DNA of 9,469 bases from Desulfobacteraceae bacterium (lineage in GTDB: Bacteria > Desulfobacterota > Desulfobacteria > Desulfobacterales > UBA11574), in contig JAOUGB010000057.1 in assembly GCA_029857875.1 (NCBI GenBank), forward strand, positions 1 through 9,469, written 5' to 3'. The position numbers were made by a program, and so were the translations under genes. Shown one piece after another: positions 7,049 to 9,469 of this stretch (position 1 is its first letter; the number at the start of each line of letters is the position of its first letter). The notes below the pieces were generated by a model. That model was not told the DNA's origin and made no database searches. It was given only the letters and a program-made list of their open reading frames with translations.

Positions 7049-7065
7049 ATTGATTTACGATCAAT
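7049..7065 (-). terminator. Possible weak terminator or FNR-like dyad after the DVU0772-like gene
   Basis: ATTGAT and ATCAAT form a 6-bp dyad around a 5-nt centre, 20 nt past the stop codon of the DVU0772-like gene. It could be a weak terminator, although no strong T-run follows. The half-sites TTGAT/ATCAA also resemble an FNR/CRP-family operator, but the spacer is 5 nt where FNR sites have 4. Neither reading is secure. Confidence 0.25.
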
Positions 7066-7084
7066 GAGGGTTCTATTTTAACAT

Positions 7085-7441
7085 TTACGAATCGAGTTCT
7101 TTTTTAAGCCATGCCTTTATTTCGCCTTCAATAGAGTAAACGCCTCTGGCCTTGCCGTTAATTTCGACATACCGTTTTTTCAGCACTTCCGGAATCTCAA
7201 TCTCAGCCAATTCCTTCGCTTCCTCGGAATTTCTCTGTATGAGATAGATAACGGGAGTATTTTTCCAGGTGTTGACCACAAAATAATGCGCTGTATCATC
7301 CTTGGACCGGATAACATAATTTCCGCCGGCCCAATTGTTACCCCATTCAAGATATAGCCGGACCGCTTCTTCCGGTGTCATGTCCCAATCTATGGCGTCT
7401 ATAAGGTACTGATCCTTTTTGATATCGTCTAATTTCATCAT
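7085..7441 (-). CDS. Conserved protein of unknown function, DVU0772-like, from a sigma-54 promoter
   Basis: A 118-residue soluble protein with no signal peptide or membrane segment. It has a strongly patterned centre: IDWDMTPEEAVRLYLEWGNN (17-36), RSKDDTAHYFVVNTWKN (45-61) and the C-terminal GVYSIEGEIKAWL (100-112). To my memory this resembles the DVU0772 family of uncharacterised proteins seen in Desulfovibrio and relatives. That match is from memory and is not proven here. No catalytic or metal-binding motif is obvious: there is no cysteine, and the conserved aromatic and acidic residues suggest a binding fold. The start at 7441 is fixed by GGAGGA 5 nt upstream. An upstream TTG start at 7483 would fall inside the sigma-54 promoter and is rejected. 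The function is unknown. Sigma-54 control suggests expression under a specific signal through an enhancer-binding activator. Confidence 0.8.
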   Translation of the reverse strand: MMKLDDIKKDQYLIDAIDWDMTPEEAVRLYLEWGNNWAGGNYVIRSKDDTAHYFVVNTWKNTPVIYLIQRNSEEAKELAEIEIPEVLKKRYVEINGKARGVYSIEGEIKAWLKKELDS

Positions 7442-7478
7442 GATATTCCTCCAATGAAAATGTTCGACACCATTAAAC

Positions 7479-7494
7479 AGCAATTAATGTGCCA
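7479..7494 (-). promoter_or_regulatory. Sigma-54 (-24/-12) promoter of the DVU0772-like gene
   Basis: The minus strand reads TGGCACATTAATTGCT, a full match to the RpoN consensus TGGCAC-N5-TTGCW. It has GG (7493-7492) and GC (7481-7480) separated by exactly 10 nt. The predicted transcript start is near 7468. That gives a 5' leader of about 27 nt carrying a good ribosome-binding site before the ATG at 7441. The activator-binding site has not been identified; it would be expected about 80-200 nt further upstream, in the 7570-7700 area. Confidence 0.8.
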
Positions 7495-7579
7495 CAAAGT
7501 TTTTAATTTGTTTAATAATAAACGCTCGGTATAAAAATTTGTAAGGATTATTATGGTGCCTCGTATATGTCTGTGCAAA

Positions 7580-7616
7580 CGTTTTATCGTACGCTTATGA
7601 AATTATCATAAAAACG
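7580..7616. repeat. Nested AT-rich dyad upstream of the sigma-54 promoter
   Basis: CGTTTT (7580-7585) and AAAACG (7611-7616) flank an inner inverted repeat TTATGA (7595-7600) and TCATAA (7606-7611). It lies about 110-150 nt upstream of the predicted start of the sigma-54 transcript, a distance typical of enhancer-binding activators. This is a candidate site only. Confidence 0.35.
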
Positions 7617-7752
7617 ATCTTTGATATCCTATGATAAATAGCCACTTACACTTGTTTAGTGACAGCAAATCAAAATTTGACACCGTCATGTTTTAAATCA
7701 AAAATCGACTCCCGACAGTAATCCAATCTTGAATTGTATATTCATCAATCCA

Positions 7753-7770
7753 TTGGAAAAAGGATTCCAA
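7753..7770. repeat. Dyad TTGGAA/TTCCAA in the long intergenic region
   Basis: TTGGAA (7753-7758) and TTCCAA (7765-7770) are perfect inverted 6-mers with a 6-nt gap. The site could be an operator, but no known consensus is matched and chance is possible in sequence this AT-rich. Confidence 0.25.
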
Positions 7771-8035
7771 CTTTGTACTATGAGACAAGTTTGTATCGTA
7801 ATAATTATGAAACACTGGAATGAGACATAAAAGCAATCAACGGTTTGAAATCCATATGAAACAGGGAATGGTAATACCTTGACCCAAAGACGGGTTACGT
7901 GCTAATGAGAAGCGGTTTTGGTTTTGACAGCGTCTTACTGCCAATGATTTGTCTATTTCAGGGGTCGGGGTGTTTTTTGTTAAATCACTCCATGGATAAT
8001 GCTTTTATTGCCTGTGAATTGCTCAGGATTTGGAA

Positions 8036-8980
8036 ATGAAGATGACACAACCGACTTGTACTTATACCGGTCTTACTAAAATGAAACTTTTCTGGGCGCT
8101 CTCCAGAACGCCTCACGGATTGCTGGACATGGCCACACCCGCATTGGGTGCGCTGCTCTGGCTCGGCCGCTTTCCCTCTTTTGAAGTGATTTTAATCGGA
8201 CTGATTACCACGTTTGCCGGGTATACGGCGGTTTATGCCCTTAACGATGTCATCGATTATCGTGTGGATAAAGAAAAACTTAAACTCTGTGGAAGTCTCG
8301 ACACAGAATGTGACCTGGATGCCGCCACGGTGCGACATCCCATGGCCCAGGGATATCTGAGTTTTAAAGAAGGTTTGCTCTGGACGGTGGGCTGGTCAAT
8401 CGTGGCCATTTGGGGCGCTTACTACTTAAATCCGGTCTGCATTTTAATTTTTGCCATCGGCTGTTTGCTGGAAACGGTGTATTGTCTGTTACTCAAAGTC
8501 ACCCATCTCAGAACCCTTGTCAGTGGCGGCGTTAAGACGGCCGGTGCCATTGCCGGCGTATTTGCCGTGGATCCGAGCCCTTCACCAATCTTTCTGTCCA
8601 TGTTGTTTCTGTGGTTGTTTTTGTGGGAAATCGGCGGCCAGAACGTTCCCAATGACTGGTCCGACATCAAAGAGGATCGGCGCCTTAACGCCAAGACCAT
8701 TCCGGTTCGACTGGGCACAAACTCGGCCAATGCAATTATTATGGGATCGCTGACTGCCTCGCTAATTCTTTCCACCATAGTGTTTTACAGCTCTCCGATT
8801 CCTTTTGAATTTCCGTTTCTGGTTGCCGCCGTGGCAACAGGATTTTTCTTTTTTGTCCTGCCCGCCCTGCTCCTCTATCAAACCAAGAAACCACAGTATG
8901 CCATGGCGCTTTTTAACATGGCCAGCATCTATCCTTTGGCCTTGCTTTTGATCGTTGTTGTCAAATTGCTGAAGCGATAA
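8036..8980 (+). CDS. UbiA-family integral membrane prenyltransferase
   Basis: A very hydrophobic protein of 314 residues with about nine membrane segments (roughly 30-44, 49-68, 114-132, 133-153, 160-178, 184-201, 232-253, 259-282 and 288-312). It carries both aspartate-rich motifs of the UbiA superfamily: NDVIDYRVD (70-78) and NDWSDIKED (206-214). These bind Mg2+ and the prenyl diphosphate. The loop RHPMAQG (100-106) matches the RPxxxG-type motif that follows the first aspartate cluster in this family. Such enzymes attach polyprenyl chains to aromatic rings or similar acceptors, as in quinones, heme O, chlorophyll or ether lipids. The acceptor here cannot be told, because no quinone, heme or lipid gene adjoins it. 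The ATG at 8036 has AGGA 7 nt upstream; a TTG at 8030 and an ATG at 8042 are alternatives. It stands alone, and its strand is opposite to its neighbours. Confidence 0.88.
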   Translation: MKMTQPTCTYTGLTKMKLFWALSRTPHGLLDMATPALGALLWLGRFPSFEVILIGLITTFAGYTAVYALNDVIDYRVDKEKLKLCGSLDTECDLDAATVRHPMAQGYLSFKEGLLWTVGWSIVAIWGAYYLNPVCILIFAIGCLLETVYCLLLKVTHLRTLVSGGVKTAGAIAGVFAVDPSPSPIFLSMLFLWLFLWEIGGQNVPNDWSDIKEDRRLNAKTIPVRLGTNSANAIIMGSLTASLILSTIVFYSSPIPFEFPFLVAAVATGFFFFVLPALLLYQTKKPQYAMALFNMASIYPLALLLIVVVKLLKR

Positions 8981-9030
8981 ACTTCGTCTATAAAAAAAAC
9001 ATTCTTTTATTTTCCCCGACAGAATTCCAA

Positions 9031-9453
9031 TTATAACTCTTGATCTTTGTTGACTTTCTTTCTTCCTCTTAATTTCTTTTTGGCGATAATGTTCCTGATC
9101 ATGGTCAGCACTTCCCATTCCTCATAAGGTGCCAGAATACAGGCGTAAACACCATGTTCAACAGCCTCTTTGATAAGGTCACGATGGTCTTGATCGCAAA
9201 ACAGGATGACATTACAACCCGGGCAGGCAACATTAATTCTTGAATAGATCCTCGCACCATAAGACTTGACCACTTCGTAGTCCATCATAACGATGCCACT
9301 GTGCCTCGTTTTAAATCTTTTTATGAGTTCTTCGAGATCAGCGCCGATCAGAGGATGGAAGTTGTTTCTCTTACATAACCCTAAAACATAACTCCGGATT
9401 TTCTCATTTGCGATCAGCACAAGGATCGGAATCTGTTTTGTGTAACCATTCAA
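9031..9453 (-). CDS. Stand-alone, degenerate response-regulator receiver domain
   Basis: A protein of at least 140 residues with the alternating beta/alpha pattern of a CheY-like receiver. Beta 1 is IPILVLIAN (8-16), beta 3 is SGIVMMDYE (52-60), beta 4 is CNVILFCDQD (80-89) and beta 5 is YACILAPY (103-110). A basic tail (KKKLRGRKKVNK) follows. Asp58 sits where the phospho-acceptor would be. The acidic pair after beta 1 is missing (IAN), the Thr/Ser after beta 4 is Phe/Cys, and the Lys of the usual KP motif is Ala108. Ordinary phosphotransfer is therefore doubtful. There is no output domain apart from the basic tail. The listed start is a TTG with only a weak ribosome-binding site. The frame stays open to the window end at 9469, so the true start may lie outside. 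It converges with the UbiA gene across a 50-nt gap. Confidence 0.72.
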   Translation of the reverse strand: MNGYTKQIPILVLIANEKIRSYVLGLCKRNNFHPLIGADLEELIKRFKTRHSGIVMMDYEVVKSYGARIYSRINVACPGCNVILFCDQDHRDLIKEAVEHGVYACILAPYEEWEVLTMIRNIIAKKKLRGRKKVNKDQEL

Positions 9454-9469
9454 TGTCTTTAGGTTTTTT

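Larger units (their letters stand above)
7495..8035. other. Long AT-rich intergenic region, divergent promoter area
   Basis: About 540 bases between the minus-strand DVU0772-like gene and the plus-strand UbiA gene. I find no convincing open frame or RNA gene. It must hold upstream control for the sigma-54 promoter at its left end and a promoter for the UbiA gene at its right end. Visible features are a nested dyad at 7580-7616 and a dyad TTGGAA/TTCCAA at 7753-7770. There are also two TTGACA-like -35 boxes on the plus strand (7677-7682 and 7924-7929), neither with a good -10 at 17 nt. Confidence 0.6.

Noticed and set aside
7050..7064. FNR box TTGAT/ATCAA
   Set aside because: The spacer is 5 nt instead of 4, and it lies just past a gene end, about 300 nt from the next start. 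Kept only as a weak dyad.
7442..7483. N-terminal extension of the DVU0772-like protein from a TTG at 7483
   Set aside because: The extension would start inside the -12 element of the sigma-54 promoter and before its transcript start, and a strong ribosome-binding site serves the ATG at 7441.
7552..7599. 15-codon open frame after AAGGA in the long intergenic region
   Set aside because: It is very short and of unremarkable composition. Such frames are expected by chance in sequence of this length.
7924..7929. TTGACA as the -35 box of a sigma-70 promoter for the UbiA gene
   Set aside because: No acceptable -10 hexamer occurs at 16-18 nt downstream, so the promoter was not called.
8969..9000. 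Bidirectional terminator between the UbiA and receiver genes
   Set aside because: Only a 4-bp GAAG/CTTC stem and A/T runs are present, with no GC-rich stem followed by a T-run, so it is too weak to call.

Overview
The window looks like chromosomal DNA from an uncultured or environmental member of the Desulfobacterota (deltaproteobacteria), most likely near Desulfobacterales. This rests on recognised protein families, not on a marker gene. A small protein resembling the DVU0772 family of sulfate reducers, a 57-residue winged-helix protein of a type common in that group, a UbiA-family enzyme and a stand-alone ferritin-like protein occur together. The low-complexity TGGAAT-type intergenic repeats also fit my recollection of that lineage. 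Strong Shine-Dalgarno sites and moderate GC in genes with AT-rich spacers fit a Gram-negative bacterium. Species-level placement is not possible from the sequence alone.

Region 1 (1-5806, minus strand) is a 2-oxoglutarate dehydrogenase operon. In transcription order it contains an alpha/beta hydrolase (5806-5039), sucA/E1 (5052-2332), sucB/E2 (2285-951) and lpdA/E3 (948 to beyond base 1, cut by the window edge). The hydrolase stop overlaps the sucA start by 14 nt, and E2 and E3 are 2 nt apart, so translation is probably coupled. E1 decarboxylates 2-oxoglutarate, E2 carries the succinyl group on its lipoyl lysine to CoA, and E3 reoxidises the lipoamide using NAD+. The sucA-sucB spacer is a 14-nt x 3 tandem repeat, and the E2 linker holds a 21-nt x 3 in-frame repeat.

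Region 2 (5864-7494, minus strand) has small stress- or regulation-type genes: a ferritin-like diiron protein (6325-5864), a 57-aa winged-helix protein (6743-6570) and a DVU0772-like protein (7441-7085). The last has a textbook sigma-54 -24/-12 promoter directly upstream (7494-7479). Between the last two genes lies a structured intergenic element (about 6791-6972) with hairpins and 8-nt tandem repeats in opposite orientations at its two ends.

Region 3 (7495-8035) is about 540 bases of AT-rich sequence with no convincing gene and a few inverted repeats. It separates the minus-strand block from a plus-strand UbiA-family membrane prenyltransferase gene (8036-8980). The window ends with a convergent minus-strand gene (9453-9031) for a stand-alone receiver-like domain that has lost most of the usual phosphotransfer residues.

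No CRISPR array, rRNA, tRNA, transposase or phage gene was seen. The best leads for something undescribed are the sigma-54 controlled protein of unknown function, the inverted 8-nt repeat element, and the hydrolase coupled to sucA.
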